The notes: generated from the letters alone by a model not told the origin. A stretch of 64,000 bases of DNA from Globisporangium splendens (GCA_006386115.1 VFIW01000006.1:1012706-1076705); one strand, 5' to 3'; positions 43,346 through 53,443 are shown, numbered from the stretch's first letter. Made by a program: numbers and translations.

Positions 43346-44091
43346 ATGGATCAACTCCAACACGCTTCGAGTGGCTGCATGGTCGATTTCAGCCATCAAG
43401 AGCACGATGATCCTCAGGTTTTCCCACCTGCTCTGAGCACAAGTGCTTGCGGAGCTTCAGCCACAAGTGCACGCTCGCAGAGCACATGAAGTCCCACACG
43501 GGAGAAAGACCACATGTCTGTCCCGTCAAGACCTGCGCCAAGAGCTTCAGCACGTCGGGGAACCTCTCGCGACACAAGCGTCTCCACGGATACATCGAGC
43601 CAATCGCATGTCCTGTCGACGGATGTATCCGCACCTTCCCAAGCAACAACAAGCTCGAAAAGCACATGAAGTTCCACTTCGCAGACGACGTCAAGGTGTG
43701 TCTCGTACCTGGTTGCGGCAAGACCTTCAGCACGACGGGCAACCTCAATCGTCACCTCAAGGCCATGCACGAAGATGTTGAGAACGAGTGCAGCAACCCA
43801 TCGCCATCGTCCAAGTTCATGAGTTACAGTCCTATGGCCTCTGACCAGTGGACTTCTGAGACGCGTTCTGACAACAGATACTTCGAACCAGAATCTCTAT
43901 GGACACACGCTCCTCTTCCGTACAAGAACGACCATTCCATTCTGGAAGCAATGTGCAGTGACGACGACGTACTGGATGCATTGGCCGTGTTCTTTGATGA
44001 ACCTGAGAGCGATAGATTGTCTGCAGAGGATGCATTTCCAGTGGAGGACTTCTGCAACCTGAGCATGTTTGAAAGCAGACTGTGTATGTGA
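43346..44091 (+). CDS. C2H2 zinc-finger protein, four fingers (about 248 aa, one-base frame break), cluster member 5
   Basis: From ATG 43346 the frame reads M-D-Q-L-Q-H-A and passes H-D-D-P-Q, then must slip by -1 near 43419-43425 (GG followed by TTTT) to enter finger 1 (C-S-E-H-K-C). With one base added the gene is 747 bases, giving 248 residues, the same length as member 8. Finger 1 has an altered helix (H-K-C-T-L-A-E); fingers 2-4 are standard. The tail carries Y-S-P-M-A-S-D-Q-W, the motif D-V-L-D-A-L-A-V-F-F-D-E and the end S-M-F-E-S-R-L. A consensus error is likelier than inactivation, but a protein starting at a later Met cannot be excluded. Confidence 0.8.
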
Positions 44092-45138
44092 GAGTGAAAG
44101 ATTTGGGTATGGGTTTTTATTGTCTTGTAAGAATGTAACAACGATGAACAAGTGTTTGGTAATAAGAAAGATTTATTGACGGCATCTCGTTTGGGAGAGC
44201 TGTGCCTGCAGCTTTGGGGTCAATCTATTTTGTGTTTTTTGTCGTGCAAATCCTCGTTTGTCGGCGAGTGGCATTCGTGACAGCATGTACTGATGGACTC
44301 TCTTGAGATAGAAGAAGCACCGAACAGCGCGTTCCCACAGAAGAGCGGTGATCCAAGTGATATGTGAGATGGTCGTAACTGTCATGCGCTACTTGCGACT
44401 GTGTTGTGTCCATTTTCTTCTGTCCGTCTCCTTGAATTAGATGCAAATGATTGATGTTCATACTGACGCACTGGTGAAAGAAGCACACATGGCTCAGCCA
44501 CAGAAAAGTATCCATGTCGTAGCTTTCCGCGGTTGTCGTATTGCTCTGTGAGGGTGACAATGCAGCGACAGATCGCTCGCGTTAACACGGGACAAAATGG
44601 ACAGAGCCCTGAGATGTCACGCATTTCGTAGGAAGCAAAGGCGAAAAGACATGGGTCTAAGGGAAATGGCCGCTCGTCACCCCGAGTACGGTTGCGTACT
44701 GGCACTAGATGCGGTAGTTGATGATCCTCCATTGTTGGTTGTCTTCCATTGTCGAAGTTGACAGGCGGGTCGTTTCTGAGATCTTTGGTTCCGATGTCCA
44801 CTTGCCATCTGGAGCTCGCCAACAAATGTCCTCCAAGCAGCAACGAGAGTCTCACGTGTACCGCCCAAGAGCCTCGCGCCAGGTGGGCCACCGACTCTTT
44901 CTCTACCAAACATGGGCAAGGAGACTGACTTTCGTCGTCCCTCTACGGCCGATCCCGCTTCAAATCAGCGAGAAAACGGCGGAGACAAGCGTAAAATAAT
45001 GAACACTCCTGTCCAGTCCCACTATTCCCACTAATGGCCATAATCCGAGTTGAGGTGATTCGGATGGACGTTCTCTGGGCGATTGTCAAATCTCGATGGG
45101 CAAAAGGGCTGCAGCAAAAACCTACTGCCCGAAAGAAA
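44092..45138. other. duplicated spacer, zinc-finger members 5 to 6
   Basis: This is about 1 kb. The part at 44550-44970 is recognisably related to 46130-46470, sharing GGACAG-A-x-CCCTGAGAT followed by CACG and similar text after it, so spacer and gene were duplicated together. A minus-strand open frame at 44382-44909 (175 codons) has a diverged counterpart at 46189-46623, but no domain and no conservation pattern, and I do not call it. Confidence 0.6.
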
Positions 45139-45154
45139 ACTCATTTGCAAATTT
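45139..45154 (+). promoter_or_regulatory. oomycete Inr/FPR core promoter, zinc-finger member 6
   Basis: ACTCATTTGCAAATTT followed by AC gives 13 of 16 matches to GCTCATTYYNCAWTTT and a perfect FPR (AATTTAC fits MWTTTNC). It lies 43-58 bases upstream of the start codon. Confidence 0.75.
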
Positions 45155-45196
45155 ACTCGCTTCTGCTAACATCAGCAAACAGAAAAGCAACAGACA

Positions 45197-45823
45197 ATGA
45201 TGGACCACCTCCAAGATACAAACACGCACACGGCTGAACGATCACATGTCTGTCCCGTCAAGACCTGCGCCAAGAGCTTCAGCACGTCGGGGAACCTCTC
45301 GCGACACAAGCGCCTCCACGGATACATCGAGCCAATCGCATGTCCTGTCGACGGATGTATCTGCACCTTCCCAAGCAACAACAAGCTCGAAAAGCACATG
45401 AAGTTCCACTTCGCAGACGACGTCAAGGTGTGTCTCGTACCTGGTTGCGGCAAGACCTTCAGCACGACGGGCAACCTCAATCGTCACCTCAAGGCCATGC
45501 ACGAAGATGTTGAGAACGAGTGCAGCAACCCATCGCCATCGTCCAAGTTCATGAGTTACAGTCCTATGGCCTCTGACCAGTGGACTTCTGAGACGCGTTC
45601 TGACAACAGATACTTCGAACCAGAATCTCTATGGACACACGCTCCTCTTCCGTACAAGAACGACCATTCCATTCTGGAAGCAATGTGCAGTGACGACGAC
45701 GTACTGGATGCATTGGCCGTGTTCTTTGATGAACCTGAGAGCGATAGATTGTCTGCAGAGGATGCATTTCCAGTGGAGGACTATTGCAACCTGAGCATGT
45801 TTGAAAGCAGACTGTGTATGTGA
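45197..45823 (+). CDS. C2H2 zinc-finger protein, three fingers (208 aa), cluster member 6
   Basis: It starts M-M-D-H-L-Q, like member 5, but finger 1 is missing: the N-terminus runs straight into T-H-T-A-E-R-S-H-V-C-P, the linker before finger 2. Fingers 2-4 are intact. From 45240 to 45823 the DNA is almost identical to 43504-44091, including the S-P-M-A-S-D-Q-W box, the D-V-L-D-A-L-A-V-F-F-D-E motif and the S-M-F-E-S-R-L end. The open frame and good promoter argue that it is expressed. A three-finger protein may bind a shortened site or act as a competitor. Confidence 0.85.
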   Translation: MMDHLQDTNTHTAERSHVCPVKTCAKSFSTSGNLSRHKRLHGYIEPIACPVDGCICTFPSNNKLEKHMKFHFADDVKVCLVPGCGKTFSTTGNLNRHLKAMHEDVENECSNPSPSSKFMSYSPMASDQWTSETRSDNRYFEPESLWTHAPLPYKNDHSILEAMCSDDDVLDALAVFFDEPESDRLSAEDAFPVEDYCNLSMFESRLCM

Positions 45824-46705
45824 GTGGGTAACATTAAATTCTAAATTATTCCATATGTGCAATAGAGATGTCGATGGATTGGCTGAGCATCAAGGGTCCA
45901 AACATAATAGATACATGCTATCAAGGTGTTGTAAGCCTGCTCGTTTTGAGCTCAGTGAGAATTGATGCTGTAGCTGCGCGTGCTGTCCTTGCTACTGTCA
46001 GCGTAGGCGACCTCTCGTCCCGCGCAGTTTGTCTGTCGCCACAGTGCATTTCCTTGTTGCACGCGTCCACGTCCTGACGCACTTGTGAGATGTACGCACG
46101 ACATCCTCGCACAAGAGTATCCATGCCAGGGTTTCTGTGATCGTGATATCACTCTGAGCCGAATACAACGCAACGAGAAACGTACGCGTCAACACAAGAA
46201 GGACGAGGTGGACAGAACCCTGAGATGCCACGTAGAGGCTGGGCAGCTTGATGGAAGCAAGGTGGGATGGCTGCTCGTCAGTCGAATTAGGCTGCTGCAT
46301 CTATTCGATGAGGTGACTGATGGACGACGATCGTCGAAGTGGGTAAACGGGCCAGTTCTGAGATCTTTGGTCCTGTCCTGATGATTTCGTAGCTCTTCAA
46401 CAAACGCCACTGACGGGGGGAGTGGGAGTCTCACGTTGTTCGGTCTAGTCCACGAGACTCGCGACCAGATGGGCCGACTGACTCTCTCGTACCCAAATAT
46501 GGACAGAGCGGCTGGTTTTAATCCGCTACTTGAGTCGGAACCCTTCAGATTGAGCCAATCGGCCAGAAAACAGACCCCAGGTCTAGAAGAGACTAACAGA
46601 CAGCGCGCTATTGGTGGATACAATCCGCGTTTCGTTTATTCCACACTCCACAACCAAGTGACGACAAGCAAAACAAACGCGAACTCCTACAACGTACTGG
46701 AAGAA
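45824..46705. other. duplicated spacer, zinc-finger members 6 to 7
   Basis: This is about 880 bases related to 44092-45138 in its middle part (CCCTGAGATGCCACG at 46218-46232). No gene is supported; the minus-strand frames here look like chance. Confidence 0.55.
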
Positions 46706-46721
46706 GCTCATTTGCAAATTT
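46706..46721 (+). promoter_or_regulatory. oomycete Inr/FPR core promoter, zinc-finger member 7
   Basis: GCTCATTTGCAAATTT matches 14 of 16 positions of the oomycete core promoter and continues AC, completing a perfect FPR. It lies 49-64 bases upstream of ATG 46770. The following leader CAGAAAAGCAAC is also shared with members 5 and 6. Confidence 0.8.
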
Positions 46722-46769
46722 ACTCGCTCAGTGCCACGAAGAACTCCGTTCAGCACCAGAAAAGCAACT

Positions 46770-47414
46770 ATGAACTCGCTTCAAGGCATGAAGACTCACA
46801 CCGAGGAGCGAACACATGTCTGTCCCGTCAAGACCTGCGCCAAGAGCTTCAGCACGTCGGGGAACCTCTCGCGACACAAGCGTCTCCACGGATACATCGA
46901 GCCAATCGCATGTCCTGTCGACGGATGTATCTGCACCTTCCCAAGCAACAACAAGCTCGAAAAGCACATGAAGTTCCACTTCGCAAACGACGTCAAGGTG
47001 TGTCTCGTACCTGGTTGCGGCAAGACCTTCAGCACGACGGGCAACCTCAATCGTCACCTCAAGGCCATGCACGAAGGCAATGTTGGACGCATGTGCACTA
47101 GCCCAACGGCGTCTATTGCAACTGCTTACACAAGCTACAGTCCCACTGCTGTGGACCAGTGGCCGACTTTGGATCGAGCTGCTAGTGGATACTTCGAGCC
47201 AGAATCTCTATGGACACACGCTCCTCTTCTGTACAAGAACGACCATTCCATTCTGGAAGCAATGTGCAGTGACGACGACGTACTGGATGCATTGGCCGTG
47301 TTCTTTGATGAACCTGAGAGCGATAGATTGTCTGCAGAGGATGCATTTCCAGTGGAGGACTATTGCAGCCTTAGTGTGTTTCAAAGCAGCCTCCAGTTTG
47401 CGTGTAGTCAGTGA
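46770..47414 (+). CDS. C2H2 zinc-finger protein, three fingers (214 aa), cluster member 7
   Basis: ATG 46770 begins M-N-S-L-Q-G-M-K-T-H-T-E-E-R, where finger 1 survives only as its last helix turn. Fingers 2-4 are identical to members 5 and 6 except for single residues. The DNA is a mosaic: 46814-47075 matches member 6, 47076-47190 is different (T-S-Y-S-P-T-A-V-D-Q-W-P), and 47195-47370 matches again. The end is S-V-F-Q-S-S-L-Q, as in members 8 and 9. It is probably expressed, with partial or dominant-negative DNA binding as an inference. Confidence 0.85.
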   Translation: MNSLQGMKTHTEERTHVCPVKTCAKSFSTSGNLSRHKRLHGYIEPIACPVDGCICTFPSNNKLEKHMKFHFANDVKVCLVPGCGKTFSTTGNLNRHLKAMHEGNVGRMCTSPTASIATAYTSYSPTAVDQWPTLDRAASGYFEPESLWTHAPLLYKNDHSILEAMCSDDDVLDALAVFFDEPESDRLSAEDAFPVEDYCSLSVFQSSLQFACSQ

Positions 47415-48438
47415 AGAGCGAGTTGTGTCTGTGCATAGTGTAGTCGTGAAGGAATATTTAATGATACAAACTGTTTTAGTGCTCTGTGTTGGAATTTGTA
47501 TACGCGATGGAGAAACTTGCAAGTGCGTGGCGAGCGTATCAATCAGGTTCCCAACGCCAGAAGCTGTGATTTCACCGTGAACTGGTGTCAATGTCATGTG
47601 TCAGGAACCGTGACCAACATTCTCGAAGGCGGTCATAATCAGAGATACAAAAAGATCGCCGCACACCGTTTGACTGAGGTCCTTTCATTAGCTGGTCGAA
47701 CTACCCAATACCGAGCTTTTCAGACTTGATGCTGGCCGAAAACAGGAACGTTTTGATAAGTTGAGGTCGAGTCTTTCATATTGGACAGCCTCCCTGTTCA
47801 ATTCGATCAGCCGCATCGTCTAAACCCCTGCTGTGCGGTCTCATGTTTGACTTGGCACTATGGGACATGCTGCTCATGCTCTGGTTTGCGCTCCAACAGA
47901 TCCTTTCCATGTTGATGGCCACGCATCATCAGCTGCTGGAAGAGCGGCACGGCGGTCTCTGAGATGTGGCGCCACTGACTCTATCCGGCACGGGGGGAAA
48001 TGGCTCCGCATCAGCATTACTATCGCTTCGATGACTCGAGGTTGTGTAGCAACTGGAGCAATCGTTCCTTCCCTATCTTCTTCAAGACTCGACTAGCTAT
48101 CCGGGTGTCCGCAAATTCAAAGACAGGTGCTGTCCAGTGCACTCGGTGCTTTCATTTGCGACGGCGGCATCGCTTGTGGCCGTTGGCCAATGTCGCACGT
48201 CGTTTTGCAGCCGAAGGGCTCTTTTGCACATGACTGGTGTCGTGTGGTCTGGTGCCGCGTCTCTCTCTCTTTTCGAGAACACAAACAACACGGTCGTCGT
48301 CGAGCGCAGCTGGCCTGAGAAGAAGCCGATTTTGTGTCTTACAGCTGGACTGGCCAATGAGAAGCGAGAGAAATCTCGCTCAGGATGAAAAAGAGTTGCC
48401 AAGAGAGACCTGAGTCCTGAGTAACCTCCGATCCGGCA
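47415..48438. other. spacer, zinc-finger members 7 to 8
   Basis: This is about 1 kb. It contains a small open frame at 47843-47962 (39 codons) rich in Leu, Met and Trp with an amphipathic pattern (L-L-M-L-W-F-A-L-Q-Q-I-L), which could be a short membrane peptide or chance. Its stop overlaps the recurring CTGAGATG element at 47958. Confidence 0.4.
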
Positions 48439-48455
48439 CCTCATTATCACATTTG
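48439..48455 (+). promoter_or_regulatory. oomycete Inr/FPR core promoter, zinc-finger member 8
   Basis: CCTCATTATCACATTTGC has an Inr-like TCATTAT (6 of 7 positions of YCAYTYY) and a perfect FPR (CATTTGC fits MWTTTNC) at near-standard spacing. It lies 79-95 bases upstream of ATG 48534. Confidence 0.6.
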
Positions 48456-48533
48456 CCAGCTCGAAGCAGCAACAACAAAGTGCGCAACTGATCCGTTGAG
48501 CCTCCTCTTTCTGTTGGGTCACGCAACGTAACC

Positions 48534-49280
48534 ATGAGTCTCTTTCCAACCTCGACAATGACCATGAACGACATCCTGAGTGAGGACACTTCCGTCCAAC
48601 ACCACTGTCCTGAGCCAGGCTGCACCCGCCGCTTCAACCGTAAGTACACGCTCGCAGAGCACATGAAGACCCACACGGGTGAGCGCCCGCACATTTGCCC
48701 TCTCCGAAGCTGCGCCAAGAGCTTCAGCACGTCCGGCAACCTGTCACGCCACAAGCGCCTTCACGGCTACATCGAGCCAATGCCTTGCCCAGTCCAAGGA
48801 TGCATCTGCACGTTCCCGAGCAACAACAAGCTTCAGAAACACATGAAATTCCATTACGGGAGCGACGTGAAAGTGTGTCCTGCTACCGGATGCGGCAAGA
48901 CCTTCAGCACGACGGGCAACCTCAACCGCCATGTCAAAGCCATGCACAGCGAACAAGACATGACGCCCAAGTACTCCGGATACCATGCCAGCAACGCGAG
49001 AAGCAGTCCCGTGGGTACGGATCAGTGGACGTATCAGCAAACTACTCCGCGCGGGTACTTTGAACCAGAAGCTGTCTGGAGCCGAGGCTCGTTCACCCAT
49101 GGCCACAGCCAGTACGCCAGCTCCGGTGTGGTTTACCAAGGAAACCCGTGGAACACAGACGTCGTGGATGCGCTCTCCGCGTTCTTCGACGAGCAAGAAG
49201 CCGCTGTCACGTCCCCGCCCATGGAAAAGTACAACTTTGGGGTGTTTCAAAACAGCCTTCAGTACGAGTCCCGTTCTTAA
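48534..49280 (+). CDS. C2H2 zinc-finger protein, four fingers (248 aa), cluster member 8
   Basis: This is a complete single exon. A short N-terminus (M-T-M-N-D-I-L-S-E-D) precedes four fingers with helices R-K-Y-T-L-A-E, T-S-G-N-L-S-R, S-N-N-K-L-Q-K and T-T-G-N-L-N-R. The tail has R-S-S-P-V-G-T-D-Q-W, a Tyr/Ser-rich stretch, P-W-N-T-D-V-V-D-A-L-S-A-F-F-D-E and the end F-Q-N-S-L-Q-Y. It is the best-preserved representative of the subgroup of members 5-9. Probably a nuclear regulator. Confidence 0.93.
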   Translation: MSLFPTSTMTMNDILSEDTSVQHHCPEPGCTRRFNRKYTLAEHMKTHTGERPHICPLRSCAKSFSTSGNLSRHKRLHGYIEPMPCPVQGCICTFPSNNKLQKHMKFHYGSDVKVCPATGCGKTFSTTGNLNRHVKAMHSEQDMTPKYSGYHASNARSSPVGTDQWTYQQTTPRGYFEPEAVWSRGSFTHGHSQYASSGVVYQGNPWNTDVVDALSAFFDEQEAAVTSPPMEKYNFGVFQNSLQYESRS

Positions 49281-50378
49281 AGAAATGTGGGGAAACGCAG
49301 TGAGATAGGTGGTAATTTAAATCAAGCAGTGTGCACACTGCTGTTTCATATAAACTGTTTTCGTAAGAAAAAATCTGACAACTTTGTTCAAATTTAGGTC
49401 TGTTGGGCCACCTGAACCTCAACATCAACTTGATATCCTAGTGTCAACGCTCAGCATGGAAAGACACGAAGCCGAAGCATTGAATGCTATAAGCAGTGAA
49501 GCGCGTCGCACGAGCGTCTGAGCTCGAATCTTCTTAGGCTATAATTTGAAGCAAGGCATGGGAATGAAACCGATCGCACAAGTATCAACTTCAGTTTAAG
49601 GAATCTCTGGCTTCCTCTACCACAGAGACCGTGTCGAGAAGGCTGCAGAATCTGTTCGTCTTCGAAGCTCATGCAATTCCGCCACTGGGTCTTTGGATTT
49701 GGAGAAGAAACCAACGAACAACAACAACTTCAATGTGGCTGGCATTCCTCGCTCTCTATTTAGAATGCAATACCTCCACAAAACGTCATTTCACTCACAA
49801 TTTCACAATGTTTGATCTGTTTCACGCCCTCTTTATTTCGTGTACCTTGTCTAAATTCGAGAATGTTTATTTGTAGGTAAATAATGGGCAAAATATTCCC
49901 GAAGAGGCTCTGGTCGGATTTGCTTGAAGGCAACTAAAAGCCCACTCCAGTCATCGAGTCCTGCACATCCTGGTGGCACTTGATTGTGTCCACAGCGTAT
50001 TACAGACGGCGCTTGTCGCACCCACCAAGCCACACAGAACCTTCCACCCTGAGATCTCACGTCAGCGGAGGCTCGTTTCTGTGGGTTTGCGGCATCGCTC
50101 GGTCGACGACATGGCTCCACAGCCGGCTCGACTGCCCAAACATGGCTTAAGGGCTTGGTGTCACACGTCTGAAGGGGTACAACCCCCAGATGGGTCGGTG
50201 CACCGCCTCTTTCGTGAACACACTCTGCAGAGGGGGCTGGGCTGAGATACTGAAATACGGTAGCTACTCAATCTGGACAGAGCGCAGGCACGGGCTCAAC
50301 TGTGTCGTACAGCGCTCGATTCACGCTGAGAAACCGCCCACCCACAACTAATTTCTCCAGCTCAGGCGCACTTCGACT
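49281..50378. other. spacer, zinc-finger members 8 to 9
   Basis: This is about 1.1 kb. The element CCCTGAGATCTCACGTCA lies at 50048-50065, about 330 bases before the next gene. No additional gene is supported. Confidence 0.5.
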
Positions 50379-51146
50379 ATGTTCCCACCAGACACGACCT
50401 CGATGACTGCGCTGCTCAAGCAGCCAGAGCAGAACGTGGTCATGTACAAATGCGACGAACCGGGGTGCACTCGCCGCTTCAACCGCAGGTACACGCTCGC
50501 AGAGCACATGAAGTCCCACACGGGAGAAAGACCACATGTCTGTCCCGTCAAGACCTGCGCCAAGAGCTTCAGCACGTCGGGGAACCTCTCGCGACACAAG
50601 CGTCTCCACGGATACATTGAGCCGCTGCCGTGCCCAGTTCAAGGATGCGTCTGCACGTTCCCAAGCAACACGAAACTGGAAAAGCACATGAAGTTCCACT
50701 ACGGAAACGATGTCAAGGTGTGCCTTGTGGCTGGCTGCGGCAAGACCTTCAGCACGACGGGCAACCTCAACCGCCACGTCAAGGCTATGCACAGCGACAG
50801 CGAGAACGCGTGCAGCAGCCCATCTGCGTCGACTACGACAAGCACCACTCGCAGCCCGACTGCTGCGGATCAATGGGCACCTCACCAAGAACCACAAGCT
50901 GCTGGCGAATATTTTGGCCTCGAAGGTGCTTGGACTCCGGCCCCCGTATTTGCGCATGCTCCGACCCAGTACGCGTTCAATGCGCCTGTCGTTCCTGAGA
51001 ACAACTCGTGGGGCACCGATGTGTTTGATGCGCTTGCGAGCATCCTGGACGACCAGCAGAGCGCTTCGATGATGGCGATGGAGAGATGCAATGTCGGCGT
51101 CTTCCAGAGCAGCCTCCAGTATCCATCGTACACCTACAGATGTTAA
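50379..51146 (+). CDS. C2H2 zinc-finger protein, four fingers (255 aa), cluster member 9
   Basis: This is a complete single exon starting at ATG 50379 (M-F-P-P-D-T-T). Contact helices are R-R-Y-T-L-A-E, T-S-G-N-L-S-R, S-N-T-K-L-E-K and T-T-G-N-L-N-R. The tail contains R-S-P-T-A-A-D-Q-W, S-W-G-T-D-V-F-D-A-L-A-S-I-L-D-D and G-V-F-Q-S-S-L-Q-Y. Bases 50493-50617 are identical to 43471-43595 of member 5, although flanking sequence differs: a conversion patch. Confidence 0.93.
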   Translation: MFPPDTTSMTALLKQPEQNVVMYKCDEPGCTRRFNRRYTLAEHMKSHTGERPHVCPVKTCAKSFSTSGNLSRHKRLHGYIEPLPCPVQGCVCTFPSNTKLEKHMKFHYGNDVKVCLVAGCGKTFSTTGNLNRHVKAMHSDSENACSSPSASTTTSTTRSPTAADQWAPHQEPQAAGEYFGLEGAWTPAPVFAHAPTQYAFNAPVVPENNSWGTDVFDALASILDDQQSASMMAMERCNVGVFQSSLQYPSYTYRC

Positions 51147-52691
51147 GATGTCCGTGGAGTTGTCAGAGTGAGTATCTATATCCAAGTTGTCGTAAATGTT
51201 GGAGCAGTGGTGTGAGTGTGATCTTAAGTTAAGCAGGAAGAATAATACGTCTGTCCGTATGAACATCAAGAAATAAAAACGCAAATCGAAGCGATTAGCT
51301 GGCAACCATTAGTGTTTCACTGCAGCGCAAGCGCGACAACGCTGCTTGTAGTCTGCATTCTGTGATTTTGTTACGTCAGGCATGGTGAAGATGCCATTTT
51401 CAACGGGAAGGAAGGTCGTGGCAAACAATAAAAACAATAAAGCAATAAAACAACCAAGGCCACCGAAACAAAGAGTGTTTGCTGAAGCAGCTGTAAGGAT
51501 AGTGGTGCATGTACCGGTGAGATGTAGCAGCGGGTACGGTGATTACAGCGCAAAAAGAAATCTTGAGATGCATCATGCACCTCGACTATGGAAACGTGTT
51601 AACTTAAATGGCTATGATAGCAACTCTGGGACCACACTTTGGGGATCAATCTCGTTGCAACACTTGTTTCGATTATGAACACGAGGCCGAAGACGGGTGC
51701 TCTTGACCAGGCAATGTCGCATTTCCAACTAATGATCCAACGAGTCTATGAGATGTTCGAGAAGCCTCGGCGCCTTGGACCAAACTTCTTCTCCTGTGCT
51801 GTTGTACTTACTGCGCCGTCCTTCTCGCCCACCGAAACTAGCAATCACTATTTTAACAGGAGCATACGTAGCTGCGTGGCTTTGCGTCAGCATGGAGTAC
51901 ACTTGCGAGCTTGGATGAAAATACCCGTGAAATGCCGGGATGCATGATCAACCTCGACGGACACCACCCGCCAACTTACAGTGCTGCGTGAGTTTACAGC
52001 CACATACCAAGGTCTAAGTCATTTCAAGGCTGCTTTGCTGTTTCAACATGGAAACACAAAGCCCCGAGCCGGATCCGAGACCAGGTATTGCCGGCATTTC
52101 CATCCAAAGTCCCAGCAAGGCTTCGGCATGTTCGAGAGGTTAATGGTCCCAGCTTTTTCGCCTGTGCAGTTGTACACTCGGTAGTTTCGTTCTCGTCCAC
52201 CGCGAACAACGAACACTGGGGGCGAGAGGAGCGAGTGAGCGAGCGAGCGAGGGAGGGAGGGAGGGAGAGGGAAGGTCCTCTCAAAAGTGGACAGGACTGC
52301 GACAGTGGCATGATGATGGTAAATACCACTGTAGAAAAAGACCCACGTGAGAACGAGCACGAACGGCTTTTCTATGTCCATTATGGATATGTTGAGATTT
52401 GGGGTATAAAAAGTGCACAGTGACGCAAAAAAGTCGCCACTGTGTGATTCCTCTTTATGAATTAGTATAGTGTTGAGCGCCCTCATGATGGCAATCTGTA
52501 CGTTGTTTTGGTTGTAGCGGCTGTCGACGTCAATGTATGAAGCTGGGGATTCGTTTAGCAAATGCGCAGAAAATGGTGAGGGGGGTAGTGGTGGTGTTTA
52601 TTGTCGTATGGTACTCGAGTTTGCTCTAATTTACTCGCACCTACCTAGGCTATCTGCTTAATATATACTGCTTTCGTTTCGGGTTACCTAC
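51147..52691. other. spacer, zinc-finger members 9 to 10
   Basis: This is about 1.5 kb between convergent genes. AT-rich stretches lie near 51420-51450. Two related segments, at 51700-51850 and 52110-52230, share text such as GTTCGAGA and CTTTTTCGCC-like words, suggesting an old local duplication. No coding region is supported. Confidence 0.45.
52233..52268. repeat. GAGC/GAGG tetranucleotide tract
   Basis: A purine-rich run of about 36 bases passes from GAGC units to GAGG/GGGA units. It is simple sequence in a spacer; no function is inferred. Confidence 0.8.
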
Positions 52692-53399
52692 TTACTGGTT
52701 CTCGGCATCGAGCATCAATGCGAGCGCATCGAGGGACTCTGGTGTCCACGGCCGCGCAGACTCTTCCAGCGTCAACGGCTCCGTCGTTGCGATGCACGTC
52801 GTGAGCCACGCCATGTCGTCGTCCTCGTCACTGACCTCGCAGTCGGCAAAGCCAAAGTCCAGGTCGTCGGCACCCGTTGGGCTTTGCATGGACGACATCT
52901 TGGGGGACCGATTCAGTGGTGTCACCACGATCTGGAGCTGTTCGTGGATGTCGTGCTGGTTGCGCAAGTGGCGGTTCAGGTTGCCGACCGTGCTGAACGT
53001 CTTGCCGCAGCCGACAACATCGCACAAGTGCGCGGACGTGCTGAAGTGGAACTTCATGTGCTTTTCCAACTTGAGGTCGCTCGAGAACGTGCACGGGCAG
53101 CCAGCGACTGGGCACTCCAATGGCAACACTGGGCCGTGGAGACGCTTGTGGCGAGACAGGTTGCCCACGGTCGTGAAGCGCTTGCCGCACGACTTGATTG
53201 GGCACACGTGGGGCTTCTCGCCCGTGTGGGTCTTGATGTGCTCCGAGAGCGTGTACTTGCGGTTGAACGCGCGGCCGCACCCTGGCACGGTGCACTTGAA
53301 AGGTGCAATCGACTTTTCAGGTCGCTGTTGCTCGCGCTGCAATTGTGTCGTGAGACGCGCCATGTCAAAGTGGTGGTGGGGAGCGCGGAGGGCTTGCAT
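52692..53399 (-). CDS. C2H2 zinc-finger protein, four fingers (235 aa), cluster member 10
   Basis: This is a single exon with ATG at 53399, about 45 bases after a near-perfect core promoter. Helices are R-K-Y-T-L-S-E, T-V-G-N-L-S-R, S-D-L-K-L-E-K and T-V-G-N-L-N-R. After the fingers come Q-S-P-T-G-A-D-D-L and P-W-T-P-E-S-L-D-A-L-A-L-M-L-D-A, with the protein ending five residues later. It lacks the F-Q-S-S-L end of members 7-9. It groups with member 11. Confidence 0.93.
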   Translation of the reverse strand: MQALRAPHHHFDMARLTTQLQREQQRPEKSIAPFKCTVPGCGRAFNRKYTLSEHIKTHTGEKPHVCPIKSCGKRFTTVGNLSRHKRLHGPVLPLECPVAGCPCTFSSDLKLEKHMKFHFSTSAHLCDVVGCGKTFSTVGNLNRHLRNQHDIHEQLQIVVTPLNRSPKMSSMQSPTGADDLDFGFADCEVSDEDDDMAWLTTCIATTEPLTLEESARPWTPESLDALALMLDAENQ

Positions 53400-53443
53400 G
53401 TTGACTTTGGTTTTGGTTGTTGTCTTGGTGGTAGACAGAGAGC

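Noticed and set aside
44382..44909. 175-codon minus-strand frame in a zinc-finger spacer, with a related frame at 46189-46623
   Set aside because: The similarity is explained by spacer duplication; the two frames do not share starts, stops or a conserved protein core.
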